From Alentia gelatinosa (lineage: Eukaryota; Annelida; Polychaeta; Phyllodocida; Polynoidae), in the NCBI GenBank assembly GCA_950022655.1, contig OX465579.1, positions 78,689,193 to 78,753,192 on the forward strand: a stretch of 64,000 nt of DNA, written 5' to 3'. The notes beneath the pieces were generated by a model, which was not told the origin of the DNA, searched no databases, and saw only the letters and a program-made list of their open reading frames with translations. Positions 31,231 to 41,553 of this stretch are shown here, one piece after another. Positions within the stretch are counted from its first letter, which is position 1; each line of letters begins with the position of its first letter. Made by a program: the position numbers and the translations under genes.

Positions 31231-32326
31231 CAAGGCGGGTGCCAACTGCTTTCGATACACTCTGACAAGGCTTACGACACACTCCAACATAGAAAATCTG
31301 TGTCATAAGGTCTCTGTCAATGTGTGTCAGAGTGTGTTGTAAAGCCTTGTTGGATTTGCAAGGGATTTGGCTGGGAAAAGGTTGCCATGGTACCGCCACA
31401 CTCTGACACAACCAGCTCATGTGGAGGACATTATGTATATAGGGTATATACTGAGAAATATGATTTTCTTAAATTTTCTATAAAAAAACAACTTAGTGAA
31501 TTTTTGTCTTTTATCAATAGTATTAGCAATCTAAACAAATATCAATAATCATGTATCTCAAACCCTGATTATAGTCGTAAAAGTATATGATTATTAAAAT
31601 ATTTGGGAACTTCTGTCCAACTGGAGAGAAGTAAGTATAATTAGCCGGCAGGTGTTGCCGCATGTATCGTATACTTTCACATGTTTCAATAAATCTCAGG
31701 TAGGTGTCGCTACCGGGGATACACACAGGTACCAGCGTGGCTGGAGTATCGGGCCTCACTTGTCGTCCATTCACCGTACCAACCAGAAGTGCAAAACAGA
31801 AAAAAACTTTTTCTTTCACATCTAATAAACTAAGGGAGAACAATTCCTACCCATTTTTGTGTCTTACTACATTGTTTTGTTCAATTTCGTCAGAAGTTAT
31901 CAGAACTGAAGAATAATTATTTATCATATCTGTTCCTGAATATGTTTTAAAGACCATTGGTAATACATATCTCCCTGAAATAGAGGAGAAAATATTGTAT
32001 ATATGATATTATAAAAGATTTCTGAAGGTGCTTGTGTATATGGGTGTGTGTGTGCATAACTTACACATATTACAGGATGCTCCTAACATATTCTGACACA
32101 AACTGGCCTCTGTTTTTTCAAACATGTTATATTGTGTCAAAAGGGCTATGACACGGCCAAGACAAGGGCACTGCATGTGTCGTTGCCATGTCGGAGTGTG
32201 TCGAAAGGCTGTGTCGGAACCGGGTGTCCACTGCTACGACAAAAACTCAAAACGTTTGAATTTGTGTCAGAAGGCTTGTCATGAGGCTCATCAGAGTGTG
32301 TTGGGGCTGCGGTGGACACCCCCCTT
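31231..32326. mobile_element. CGACA/TGTCG-family inverted-repeat element
   Basis: The left end CAAGGCGGGTGCCAACTGC and right end GCGGTGGACACCCCCCTTT (followed by TTAA overlap) are inverted and related to the elements at 4148 and 5041. Both arms carry GACACACTC...GACAAGGC motifs. The middle (about 31440-32090) is unrelated AT-rich DNA and may be internal or inserted. The TTAA next to the right end here, and next to the left end at 5039, hints at piggyBac-type target choice, but no single copy shows both. Confidence 0.55.
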
Positions 32327-32460
32327 TAATGTTTTAAATTCCAAGGCATGATAATGGTTCACAGAAAAAGAGACAAATTAAGTTCCTACTGTTGCAAAAA
32401 GAAGAGTGAAGAAACCTAGTTAAATGTCTTAATGGAAATGATTTGTTATGATGTGTTTAC

Positions 32461-32822
32461 AGTGCAAGCGACTGCTGGTATGTGACTAGACTCGATGCGT
32501 GCCTTGTTGGGGACACTTTCAGAGTGAAGTAAGCTTCGCACCGATTAGTTCGTTTGATCATGTGACTCAATCTCTCCATTCTGTTCATCCCTGTGCTCTA
32601 TTTTGAGCGGGAATGTTTCCTCAGCCAATCGTTTTCTTGCTTTCAGTAGGTTTTGGGTTAGGTGAGGTGGGGGACCAGTTTGGCCAGTGTTGCCATCTGC
32701 TGTTGTTTTTGCAAACTAATATTTTAGTGCTCCCCCTTGTGTCAGAATGGTGTGCTTCTCTTTAGGCCAGTCATTTTTGGATTACTTTACCAGCAGTTTC
32801 GAATTTCTCATCAGGCTTGTTT
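32461..32822 (-). ncRNA. Hammerhead-ribozyme layout in a Penelope terminal repeat, copy 1
   Basis: On the minus strand: stem I strand CAAGC, core CTGATGA (32814-32808), short stem II GAAATTC, core GAAA (32800-32797), and stem III strand CTGCTGGTA (32796-32788). About 307 nt follow. Then come TACCAGCAG (32480-32472) pairing perfectly with stem III, TC (the NUH cleavage position, after 32470), and GCTTG pairing with stem I. All conserved core bases are present. Unlike usual hammerheads, loop III spans the whole terminal repeat. Penelope-like elements are known to carry hammerhead motifs, which supports the call. Self-cleavage is inference. Confidence 0.7.
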
Positions 32823-33895
32823 GTGGCTGAATATTCTGGAAGCTTGTTATCTTGATCAGATCTATCACTAGTTCTTAATGGAAATGAGTTTGTAATGTAA
32901 AGCTGCAGGTTGAGAAATTGCAAATTTCTCACATTTAAAAGTTAAATTTCAGGCCATTTTTATGGAATTCTAAAATCCATATTTCACTATTTTTCTAGGT
33001 TCATCACATTTTCCAGGTGGTGGGGACCCTGTTATAAGATATGAATAGATGAATAACCTTGTCCCAAAGCAGAATTGGCTTCTCTTTCCTTTCAGTTTTC
33101 ATTTAATAAAGGATGAGAGCAAAAAAATAATGGTTTCGTAATAGAATAGCTCCATTAAAAAAGATATAGAGGTTCAGACCTGAAAATAAAGGCATTTAAA
33201 GGCTCAAAATCCGAAATAAAGGTTTTAAAGGCACAATTCCCCAATTAAAGTTTTAAAGGCTCCTGTATGACCCCTGCTGTCATATCGAAGGGAAGGGCAA
33301 CCTCAACAGCGACACAACTTATGAAACACAACTTAACTGTATCCACTGTAGGTGCTGCTTTTGCTGCGACTGATGGCGGTTCTTTCCTTCGCTATGAACC
33401 CAAAACTAGTAAAACGGGTCCCTGGACTAATTTCTGTAGTTCATCTTCCAGGAATCCAGTGAGTGGGCCAAAGTCCGACAACCCTGTGTGAGGTGTTGCT
33501 AATATGGAATTAATCTAGAGAATGGTCTGTCCTATCAGTTATGGAAGTGCTACACAGCCAGGTCTGTCCTATTATATCTGATAGTCTGAAATGTTCATTG
33601 TTATTGTGAAGTTATAGTGGTAACAGAGAACTGAACCAGAACAAATAGGCTTTTGAGTGCACCTAGCTGCTCAGTAGAGTTAGATAGGGAGTGGTTGTGG
33701 GAGGAGAGGGGGTGGGTCTATTATGGTATGACTTAATATAGAGTGGCTTCAGGCCCAGAGTGTTATGAATGGGTGGATGGCAGTAAAACTGTTTTTTCAG
33801 GTCTGGGTCAAGTGGGTTTGAATACCAAGTCTGTCCCATCAGATCTGACAGTCTAAATACAGTCCAGTTATCAGCGGATTTGAAAATTTTCATAC
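32823..33895. other. Noncoding stretch, flank of the Penelope insertion
   Basis: No gene seen. It includes the right-hand MITE end at 33405-33424 with a CAACAGCGACAC/TTATGAAACAC arm to its left, and imperfect duplications of a GTCTGTCC..TAT..GATCTGATAGTCT-type sequence near 33525-33590 and 33825-33860. Confidence 0.45.
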
Positions 33896-33930
33896 CAAAT
33901 TTAGTATTATATAAATATCGACGTGATCAC

Positions 33931-34347
33931 TTCAGCGACTGCTGGTATGTGACTAGACTCTCTTCCCTGTCAGGTTCAGACTGAGGAAAAAATGTTAATG
34001 TCTGTTGTCAACCCTTTCCTTATTGGTTGTGTGGAGTCACATGGGTCCAATCCTGCATTCTTATTGGTCAAGACCGAGACAAAGAGAGGCGGGAAAGGTT
34101 CTGATCCAATCAGAAGGTGCCTCTTTTCTGTCTTAGGCTTGAGGTAGCTGGTTCTTGGTGTGTTAGCACTGAATCCAGTCACCTGGTGGCCATTCTGGTG
34201 GTTCTGTTGTTTTCCACTAGATGGCATGACAGTGATTTTCTGTCACTTTTATATAGCAGGTGGAAGTTTTGTCCTATAAAGTGTGTAATTCTACTGACTT
34301 TATCATACCAGCAGTTTCGATTATCGTTAATCTCATTCAGGCTATGA
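33931..34347 (-). ncRNA. Hammerhead-ribozyme layout in a Penelope terminal repeat, copy 2
   Basis: On the minus strand: TAGC, core CTGAATGA (34340-34333, one base longer than the CTGANGA consensus), stem II GATTA-ACGA-TAATC (5 perfect pairs), core GAAA, and stem III CTGCTGGTAT (34314-34305). About 256 nt follow. Then come ATACCAGCAG (33948-33939) with a perfect 10-bp complement, TC as cleavage site, and GCTG for stem I. ATCA/TGAT could extend stem I across a bulge. A TATA-like GCTATATAAAAG sits inside the long loop near 34246-34257. The extra core base may reduce activity. Confidence 0.6.
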
Positions 34348-34497
34348 TTGGCTGATCAATGTCGTCTTTGTTGGCCGTTTTGTTCGGTTACAGAGGCGGT
34401 GGTTGGGACCACACCATACCTATGGTGTGTTTCTTTGACATGTAGTCTAGTCACATCATTTGTCACTGGAGGATGATCGGTGGGTGTGTGTTAGACT

Positions 34498-34575
34498 GTG
34501 GAAAAAATGATTCCCTGGCCTTCAGATCTGTGCTCGCTTCCTCTTGGAGGTGTGGAGCTGTTCACTGGAGGTGGA
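34498..34575 (+). repeat. Inverted copy of the Penelope element's 5' end
   Basis: 78 nt (TGTGGAAAAAATGATTCC ... CACTGGAGGTGG) in plus orientation, nearly identical to the reverse complement of 37612-37689. The element's transcript would therefore carry complementary segments near both ends. Confidence 0.9.
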
Positions 34576-34599
34576 ATAATTTTTTGACGTGGCGTTTTG

Positions 34600-37102
34600 T
34601 TACCTTTCATTTGACCTACTATCCATTGTGTTGAGACCCAATGGTGCCTGGGATTTGAGTTGGTGGATTTTGTTGTACTCCACCTTCAGTCTCAGGTCTT
34701 TGGCCTTTTTGCTGTCAGGGTGTCGGTGTATGAAGTCCAATATTCTGAACTCCACATCGTCTGTCCCATGGTGGTCCGGGCGGTTGAAATGTTTGGGGAC
34801 GTCACTTATGTTGCTGTGATTTTTGATCGTCCTCAGGTGTTCCCTTATGCGGTGTTTTATGTTTCGCTTCGTTTGGCCCACATATTGGGCTTTACAGGTC
34901 TTGCATGTTATACAGTAAACCAGATTGGAACTGTTGCATGTGACATTGTGTTTCGTGGTCACTTTCTTGCGTGTCACTTTGCTTGTGGTGTCGTTGGTCT
35001 TGATGATTCCACAATATATGCAATTTTTCTTGTTGCATGCATTGCGATTGGTATTGGTTTTTGCTTGTGGATCTTGCCCCCCTTCCTTGAAGCAAGTGCG
35101 GGCTCTTACCAGAAAATCCTTCAGATTTTTTGGTCGTTTGTATCCCTCACCACTCGAAGATGTCTTTGGTGGTGGTCGATTTCCCCAGGATTTCCCAATC
35201 TTTCTCCACTATTTTTGGTAGTGAGTTTCCATTGGTTGTGTAGGTACTGATCAGAAACGTTTGTTTCTGGTTGTCATTTTCTTCCTTTCCTTTTTTCTCT
35301 TTGTGTAAGAGGTTGCTCCGGGTTATATTTCCGAGCTTCTTGTTGCAGTCGTTCAGGATTTTCTCAGGGTATCCCCTTTCTCTGAATTGATTCATTTTTT
35401 CAGCGCGTGGGCCTGATAGTCGGCCTGGTTTTTACATATTCTCTTCACTCTGAGTAGTTGAGAGTACGGTATGCTCTTCTTTTGTGCCGGTGGGTGAGCT
35501 GAGTCATACCGTATGTATGTATTGTGGTCTGTGGGTTTCACATACAGGTCGCTTTCGAGTGTGCCGGTTCTCGTTATTCAGATTTTAGTGTCCAGGAAGG
35601 CTATGCTTTCTTTCGAGTGTTCCATTGTGAATTTTATGGTCTCGTGGTAGCTGTTGAGCTCAACCATTTCTTCAATTGATTTTCTCCATGGCTCCAAATG
35701 AAGAAAATGTCGTCAATGTATCTCAGCCAGATCTTGGGTTTGAGATGGTAGTCCTGTAGGAGTTTCTCTTCTAGGTTTTCCATGAAGAGGTTGGCATATG
35801 ATGGGGCCAATCTGGTTCCCATCGCTGTACCTCCTATCTGTAGATAGTCCTCTCCATTGAACTGTATGTTGTTCTTGGTTAGGACCATATCTAGGAGTTT
35901 TACTATGCTTTCATTCTTCGGCATCTGACCGTCTGGTCGTGTCTGTTTTAGTTTTTCTCAGATTACATTTGACCCCTCTTTGTTGGGTATGTTCGTAAAT
36001 AGGGCACTTACATCTAGAGACCCTATGATGTCCGATTTTTCTACCTTTCCTATCTCATCGATGAGCTGTAGGAAATTGTTCGTGTCCTTGATGTATGATT
36101 TGATCTTTGGGACTTCTTGTTTCAGAAAGGTATCCACAAATGTGGAGATTTTTTCCGTTGGACATCCGTTGGCTGATACTACGGGGCGTCCTGGTGGGGG
36201 AATGATTCCCTTGTGAATTTTGGGGAGGAACTATACCTGTGGTGTTCTGGGGTTCCTGGTCAGTAAGGCTTTCCCCATTTTTTCGGTTATTTCTTCGTTG
36301 TTAATCATTTCCTCAATGAAGGTATCTATCTCCTGATTGTGGGGATTTGTGAGGTCTTTGGGCATTTTTCGGCAGGTTTTCTCATCGCCTAACTGTTTCA
36401 TGGCCTCTCTCACGTAATCCCTCGTGTCTTGTACCACTAAGGCACCTCCCTTGTCGGCTGGTTTGATGGTGATTTCGTTATTTCGTGACAGATTCTTTAG
36501 GACCTCGCGCTCTTTTTTAGAGATGTTGTGTTTTATCCTAGTTTTATTGAGGTTTCCCTTTGACAGCTCTACCTCATTTACTGCTATGAATCCTTCCAAG
36601 TTGGTTGAACCTTGTGGTGCAGACCATCCTGATTTGTCCCTCAGGTTTTTTATGAGGGCGGGGTTGTCGTAAGGAGCTCACAGAGCCTTCGGAAAATTTT
36701 TCCCGGAGGCCTGACTCATGCCAGGTTTATCGAAAAACTGTCTGAGTCTGAGATTTCTATGGAATCTGTCCAATTCCGATTTCACTTCCCCTTCTTCCAC
36801 ACGAATGCTAGTTGGGCAGAAGTTTAGGCCTTTATTTAGGAGTGACATTTCATGTTCATTGAGGTTTTTACTAGATAGATTAATTACCGTCCCGGGTTGG
36901 TTCAATATTTCATCTGTTCTAGTGTTTTTCCCTTTAGATTCACTTTCAGAGGTTTCTATGGTAGTTTTACTTGAAAATTTACCATTAGATCGGTTTGTAA
37001 TTCTACATGAAGAATCAACAGAACACGGTGAGTAACAGACTTTCTCTTTATTACAAGCTTTGTTACAAGATGTAGATCGTGTTGTAATAGGTTGCTCAAA
37101 GT
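34600..37102 (-). pseudogene. Penelope reverse transcriptase plus GIY-YIG endonuclease, broken
   Basis: Reading leftward, the frame opens overlapping the ORF1 stop. A Cys-rich N-terminal part is followed by LNKGLNFCPTSIR and NEITIKPADKGGALVV, the N-terminal signature of Penelope RTs. The RT core has FLPKIHKG, GRPVVSANGCPTEK, SLDVSALFTNIP (first Asp), GTAMGTRLAPSYANLFM and WLRYIDDIFFIW (catalytic YIDD). A linker with RERGYPEKIL and a C-terminal GIY-YIG domain (NLVYCITCKTCKAQYVGQTKRN, IREHL) end at 34600. Stops and shifts near 36678, 36231, 35960 and 35640 break it. Intact proteins of this class nick DNA and prime reverse transcription. Confidence 0.9.
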
Positions 37103-37603
37103 CTACAGGCTGGTGACGCAGGTTGGTCGCTGTACTCTCGGGTCTCGGCTCTGACGTTTGTCGGTGCGGCCTTGGCCCCTGCCTCCTCGGCCCCTCCCCC
37201 GCTTCTTTCCCCCAGGTGGGCCCGGGGGTGGGGGTTTGGGAAAATCCGTCTTCCCATCGGTCCCACTTTCCTCGTTGTCCGGTTTTACCACGGTAGAGGA
37301 CGCTTTAGGGTTATTGAAAGTTCCCCTGGCGGTGAATGGGTCGACGAGTTGGGAGTTGGGTGGGTCCCTCGTGGCCCGCCTGGCAATTCGGTCAGAGAAG
37401 ATGGCCTTCTCCTTCTTCCAATCGCGCTTCGCCGTTATGTCGGTATGTGCGCGAGTGTCGGTGATCATGCCCCTGGCGGGCTCTCGGTCAATGCCTGAGC
37501 TTCGCACCATGCTATAAATCATCCCGCTTACTTGCTCGCGGCGTGCCCTTTCCAGGTGCTGCTGCGCGCGTAGGGCTTCAGCCGCCATCTTGGTGATGCG
37601 CAT
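37103..37603 (-). CDS. Penelope-element ORF1, basic Pro/Gly/Arg-rich protein
   Basis: An intact frame of 166 codons from ATG 37603 to TAG 37105-37103. The N-terminal half is a charged helix (MAAEALRAQQHLERARREQV). The middle has WKKEKAIFSDRIARRA. The end is PPPPGPPGGKKRGRGRGGRG followed by RQSRD, an RGG-like basic tail that suggests RNA binding. It precedes the RT frame and its stop overlaps the RT open frame, so the two may be joined by frameshift or made separately. Upstream in-frame codons are open but lack an ATG within the element. It is not a host gene, as it lies inside the target duplication. Confidence 0.7.
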   Translation of the reverse strand: MRITKMAAEALRAQQHLERARREQVSGMIYSMVRSSGIDREPARGMITDTRAHTDITAKRDWKKEKAIFSDRIARRATRDPPNSQLVDPFTARGTFNNPKASSTVVKPDNEESGTDGKTDFPKPPPPGPPGGKKRGRGRGGRGQGRTDKRQSRDPRVQRPTCVTSL

Positions 37604-37702
37604 AATTTTTTCCACCTCCAGTGAACAGCTCCACACCTCCAAGAGGAAGCGAGCACAGATCTGAAGGCCAGGGAATCATTTTTTCCACAAATTTAGTATT
37701 AT

Positions 37703-38456
37703 CATCATCTAAGTTTGCTTTTCTAGTAGCAGATTACAGTATTCATAACTAAGTAATTATCTTTTCATTACAGGATTGATATAGTGAATCCTTTGTCTCC
37801 AAAAGGACTATGACATAGTTTTGTTGGCTCCGTAATGTCACTCGTCCTCGACTCGTGAAATTATGGAGCCAACAAAATGCGTGGCATAAATAAACTCAGA
37901 CTCAAACTTGTGACGTCTCTTGATATTATGACACATCATAAGGAATATAATAATAGAATTATAGTCGGTTAGGCTCACGGCCGTACTCACCAAGGCCTAT
38001 GGCCTTGGTGAGTACGGCCGTGAGCCTAACCTCGCCGTACGACTACCATACACGAGCGCTAACATAGTAATTCCATATTACAGGGACTGACATTGAATTC
38101 CTGGGTCATATGCACTGTCTGGGCCATGTAGTAGATCAAAGTGTTGACAGATAAAGACAACAAACAGGAAACATAAAAACTCAAAATTCAGTGGAGTTCA
38201 GGTAAAGTTCCCAGTTATGAGTTAATTTATTGGTTACAAGTGAGAGGTGGTAATACCTTGACATAGTTTAGGACGATTTGAGATAAGCTTGGTGCAAAAA
38301 TTGTACATCCCTCTAAAAATGGGACTGAAAAAAGTATGGTAACGATCATGATGAGTGATGAGTAATTACTTGAATATATATTTTACCTAGGTTATAGCTA
38401 TATTCTCCTAGGAGGATACAGCTTTTCTGACCACCTGACAGGCATTATATATAGTA
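37703..38456. other. Noncoding stretch with a perfect 31-bp palindrome
   Basis: No gene. 37967-37997 and 38001-38031 are perfect reverse complements around a 3-nt loop (arms GGTTAGGCTCACGGCC...). A second, looser inverted pair (TTTTGTTGGCTCC / GGAGCCAACAAAA) lies at 37818-37876. Confidence 0.7.
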
Positions 38457-38862
38457 CCGGTGTAGTGCCAAACACGGCTACCCTGCAAAAGTGGTAATTA
38501 TCGCCCACTCTATACACGCATGTCTGTGTACACCCTCTTCCGGTCATATTTCACGGACTATTGGGGGTCATGTCGTTAAATGACGTTATTATGTCATGAT
38601 TACGAACAATTGTCGCGCTTAAAATTCTTTCCCGCTCAAAGTAACTGTAGTTGTAGGCTACTTCATCCTCTTGTTATTCAACTTTGTGATTCAACTTGTG
38701 ATTTACTAAATGCGCATGTACAAATTAGTGCTTGAGCGCCGATGAATTTCTCACTCTCCAATCGTGGACTTCATCACTGGGCATGTTTGTGCCTGTGCAC
38801 AAGATACTAGTGGGAGATAATTACCATTTATGGCAGGGTAACCGTTTTTGGCACTACACCGG
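38457..38862. mobile_element. MITE with TA target duplication
   Basis: Imperfect inverted ends of about 45 bp (CCGGTGTAGTGCCAAACA...; ...GGCACTACACCGG) are flanked by TA at 38455-38456 and 38863-38864. It is 406 bp with no coding capacity. A TA duplication suits the Tc1/mariner superfamily, but the ends alone do not prove it. Confidence 0.75.
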
Positions 38863-38864
38863 TA

Positions 38865-40199
38865 ACTATTCCATATAATATATACAACGCACGGCGCTTG
38901 CATAGAATTTCTAATTATTTACAAGATTCTTTTCATAATAATTAGGCAAAAGGTAAGCCAATAGATGCAACATTAGGCCATGGGAAGTCCTATTACAGAT
39001 TACCGTCCGAGCCTTTTTGAAATATGATGAGGCTTTTTTTTCAGTGTTCATTATTTTTTCATACTCAACCATATACCGGTACGTCACATTAGTCATGACA
39101 TTAGTGCTTTGTCAGGCACTGGGGGGTACAATCATAGTCCCGAGCCAGTTATATAAAAATACAAAGACTTTCGAAATAGGAAAAAGAAAGAAATGTTTAA
39201 AAGATCGAAATAATGAGAATTTTGGAAATAATGAAAAGTTTTATGCGGCCCCCTTCAAAAGCATGCGGGCGGTGGACAGTAATCTGGAATAGGACTTCCT
39301 ATGGCCTTACCATGATTTAGAATCCGATCTGTGTGTCCGTATACTTCTTCGTTCTTGTAGTTGACACTACGCAATACTCCTCGCAATTGCTGTGGGCTTT
39401 ACTACGCATCAACTATGCGAAGAATACGGTCACGCAGATCAAAATCATGGAAATATTGTGTATTTTCATCGATGAAATTGACATACCTTCGCCTAAGGAG
39501 AGGAGCCGTGACTTGTAATGGTTCTTGAAGAACAAGCTGTGGGTGCAAATCAGACGTAGGCTTGAATTTGAAGATTTCACCCTGCTGCACCGTACGCGTT
39601 TAACAGTTACATTCCAATGTAGCTTTGCTACTCTGAAATGATTGTGCTTCCATTGTGGGACTACACGTGTTGAGATGATGAACACCATATGACTGAACTT
39701 TTGGGTGTTTTCTCATCCAGTTAGCTATCCCGTCAAGATCGAATTTCTCCGCTGGTTCTTCACGTCACATACGTATTTTACAGACACCAGTGGCGAAACG
39801 TCACGTCTTGATTGCAGCGCCACCTACAGTGCATACAGTAGTATCACTAGCCTGTAGTGCGGCCACCATTCACCAGACGGCGTGTACACGGCTCAAGGAG
39901 CGCCTCAAGCGGTCCTGAAAGAGACTATAGTATCACCACAAAATCACAGATGGCACTAATGGTCGGGTTTTATTTTAGGAGAGATTAACAAACTGAAATT
40001 GGAAGTATATGTGCGACCCCCCCCCTTCCTCCCCCAAATAAAAAGCCCCACAAAGGCTGTGTTACATCTAATGACACAGCCTGCAGCGTCTAGGATGCAA
40101 ACGCTGAGCTCATACGGTAGGCCTACGTCATAGACTTAGTTTGACTCATATTATCCTACCCCTAATAAAAAACTCCATAGGCTTAACATTGGGTCACTG
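38865..40199. other. Noncoding stretch, possible decayed exon near 39.5-39.65 kb
   Basis: On the minus strand, 39660-39500 reads EAQSFQSSKATLECNC, a stop, then QQGEIFKFKPTSDLHPQLV up to a GTATGT donor-like site. This could be a broken exon but I do not recognise it. The rest shows no coding signal. A C-rich run lies at 40017-40031. Confidence 0.35.
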
Positions 40200-40259
40200 T
40201 ATCTGGGCTACGGTGCAGAAAATCGAAAAATATTGCTCTAGGGGGATACAGTTGTCAAA

Positions 40260-40284
40260 TGACGTCACTTGAAAAGCGACCAAT
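40260..40284 (+). promoter_or_regulatory. CRE and CCAAT boxes before the Crypton-derived gene
   Basis: A perfect TGACGTCA palindrome at 40260-40267 and CCAAT at 40280-40284 lie 66-90 bp upstream of the ATG at 40350. This is a plausible TATA-less CRE/CCAAT promoter. Function is inference. Confidence 0.5.
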
Positions 40285-40349
40285 GAGCGACCAAGACAGT
40301 AGCAACCGCGTAAATAGTTCCGTCGCCGCTCCCAGAACTCGCAAGCGTG

Positions 40350-40691
40350 ATGGCGAGTTTCGAGGACCGTCATTTTAACGGCGTAATGGCCTACACATTA
40401 CAAGAAATCATACGGGAATTGGCGGAAGAGGTTATTAAAGAAGAAAAACATGAAACGATTACCTTCGAACTCGTTGATAACGAACTAGACGTTATATTCT
40501 CCGAAGATCCTTTCAAAGATGACATTCCGGTCATGGCTCCGGAAAGCTTGTCAAAGTCGTCCACTTCTGCAGATCAAGTTGGTGATGTTACTGGCGAACC
40601 TGAAACGATAAACAGAAATCTAAGCGACAAAGAATTGCTGGAATTCGTTAAGAGCAAACGAAACCCCAACACGACTAAAAAGACGGACCTG
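40350..40691 (+). CDS. Crypton-derived (DUF3504/KIAA1958-like) gene, exon 1
   Basis: The ATG at 40350 opens 114 codons ending phase 0 at donor GTAAGT (40692). The N-terminus is acidic (MASFEDRHF, LAEEVIKEEKHE) and ends in LSDKELLEFVKSKRNPNTTKKT, the conserved lead-in to the core-binding part of Crypton-type tyrosine recombinases and their domesticated relatives (KIAA1958, QRICH1, ZMYM family). Intron 1 (40692-40877) contains an 18-bp G run. The gene continues in exons 2 and 3 and is truncated by the satellite. Confidence 0.75.
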
Positions 40692-40877
40692 GTAAGTTAC
40701 TATATATATAAAAATAAAAGAAATGCTTCAGAAAGTGGGGGGGGGGGGGGGGGGTGGGGGGAGCCTTAGAGGAGATCGAGTTAGATGTCAATTTCGATAG
40801 ATTTAGAATTTTCGCTGATATTTGATAAAAAGTTAGAATAGAATAAAATAACATATTTATCTAATGTTTTTTATCAG

Positions 40878-41056
40878 ATTATCAAGCGATTCCAGAAGTA
40901 CATGGAGGACAACTACGGTGACGAAAGGGAAATGTACCTTGTTTAACCTGCGAAGCTGGCTAACTATATCGCAAATATCTTCCTCTCGGCCCGCAAAACA
41001 AATGGTGACCAATACAAACCTGACACCCTTACGTCGTTCCAGTGCACGTTTGAACG
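40878..41056 (+). pseudogene. Crypton-derived gene, exon 2, with premature TAA
   Basis: The acceptor TTTTTTATCAG precedes 40878 and the donor GTAATT follows 41056; phase 0 in, 2 out. It reads IIKRFQKYMEDNYGDERE, then after a TAA at 40944-40946 continues in the same frame as PAKLANYIANIFLSARKTNG and DTLTSFQCTFER, the conserved core-binding domain. The single in-frame stop makes this copy nonfunctional unless it is a sequencing error or polymorphism. Confidence 0.8.
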
Positions 41057-41249
41057 GTAATTTCGACTAATATTATAAATACAATGTCCAAATGTAAATC
41101 TAACTGCATTCATGAACATAAATAGTGGTTAAATTCTGTAAATTTATCGGCAGACGCCTTTAGCGGTGGCGCCATCTGTCGAACTCGTTATGAACCGTAG
41201 TTTGACAGGTACGTCTGACAGCGCATTTACTATTGGGTTTTTTTTCCAG

Positions 41250-41553
41250 ACATCTTCGAGACAATGGCTATTCCCACAGTATTATACGATCGGAAGACTT
41301 CCTAGCCTCACGGAATGTTTTAGCGAGTAAACGTAACGAACTCAAACAAGAGGGTTTGGGAAATAAGCCTAACGCCGCCCAACCAATAAGCGAGGAAAAC
41401 GAAAGCAAGTTCTGGGAGATGGGACTACTGGGAACGACCTCACCAAGAGTTTTACAAGAAACGCTTCTATTCTATTTTACAAAGGCCTTCGGGTGGCGAG
41501 GGAGAGACAAGGCTAGGCAGTGTTGTTTTGGTGATGTAAAACTTCAAAACGAT
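41250..41553 (+). pseudogene. Crypton-derived gene, exon 3, truncated by satellite
   Basis: The acceptor TTTTTTTTCCAG precedes 41250 and the phase-2 junction restores Arg-His. It reads SIIRSEDFLASRNVLASKRN, then GLGNKPNAAQPISEENE, then FGWRGRDKARQ, matching the Crypton/KIAA1958 catalytic-domain start including the first conserved Arg block. Homology stops after GDVKLQND at about 41553, where satellite sequence begins. The distal His-x-x-Arg and Tyr catalytic motifs are absent. Read-through meets a TGA at 41641. Confidence 0.8.

Larger units (their letters stand above)
33911..37687 (-). mobile_element. Penelope-like retroelement with 15-bp target duplication
   Basis: The direct repeat CAAATTTAGTATTAT at 33896-33910 and 37688-37702 bounds a 3777-bp insertion. 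On the minus strand the order is: 5' end near 37687; a small basic ORF1 (37603-37103); a broken RT plus GIY-YIG endonuclease frame (37102-34600); an inverted copy of the 5'-terminal 78 nt (34498-34575); and a terminal repeat with hammerhead motifs (33931-34347). The intact target duplication says the insertion is defined and not ancient, although ORF2 has several stops. Confidence 0.9.

Noticed and set aside
31523..31843. Minus-strand frame with a signal-like start (FALLVGTVNG) and two Cys
   Set aside because: It looks like a secreted peptide exon at first, but no convincing acceptor or donor was found and it lies inside an inverted-repeat element.
29303..33424. One 4.1-kb autonomous transposon bounded by the GGGACCC inverted ends
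   Set aside because: No transposase frame and no target duplication at the ends; two separate MITE relics are equally likely.
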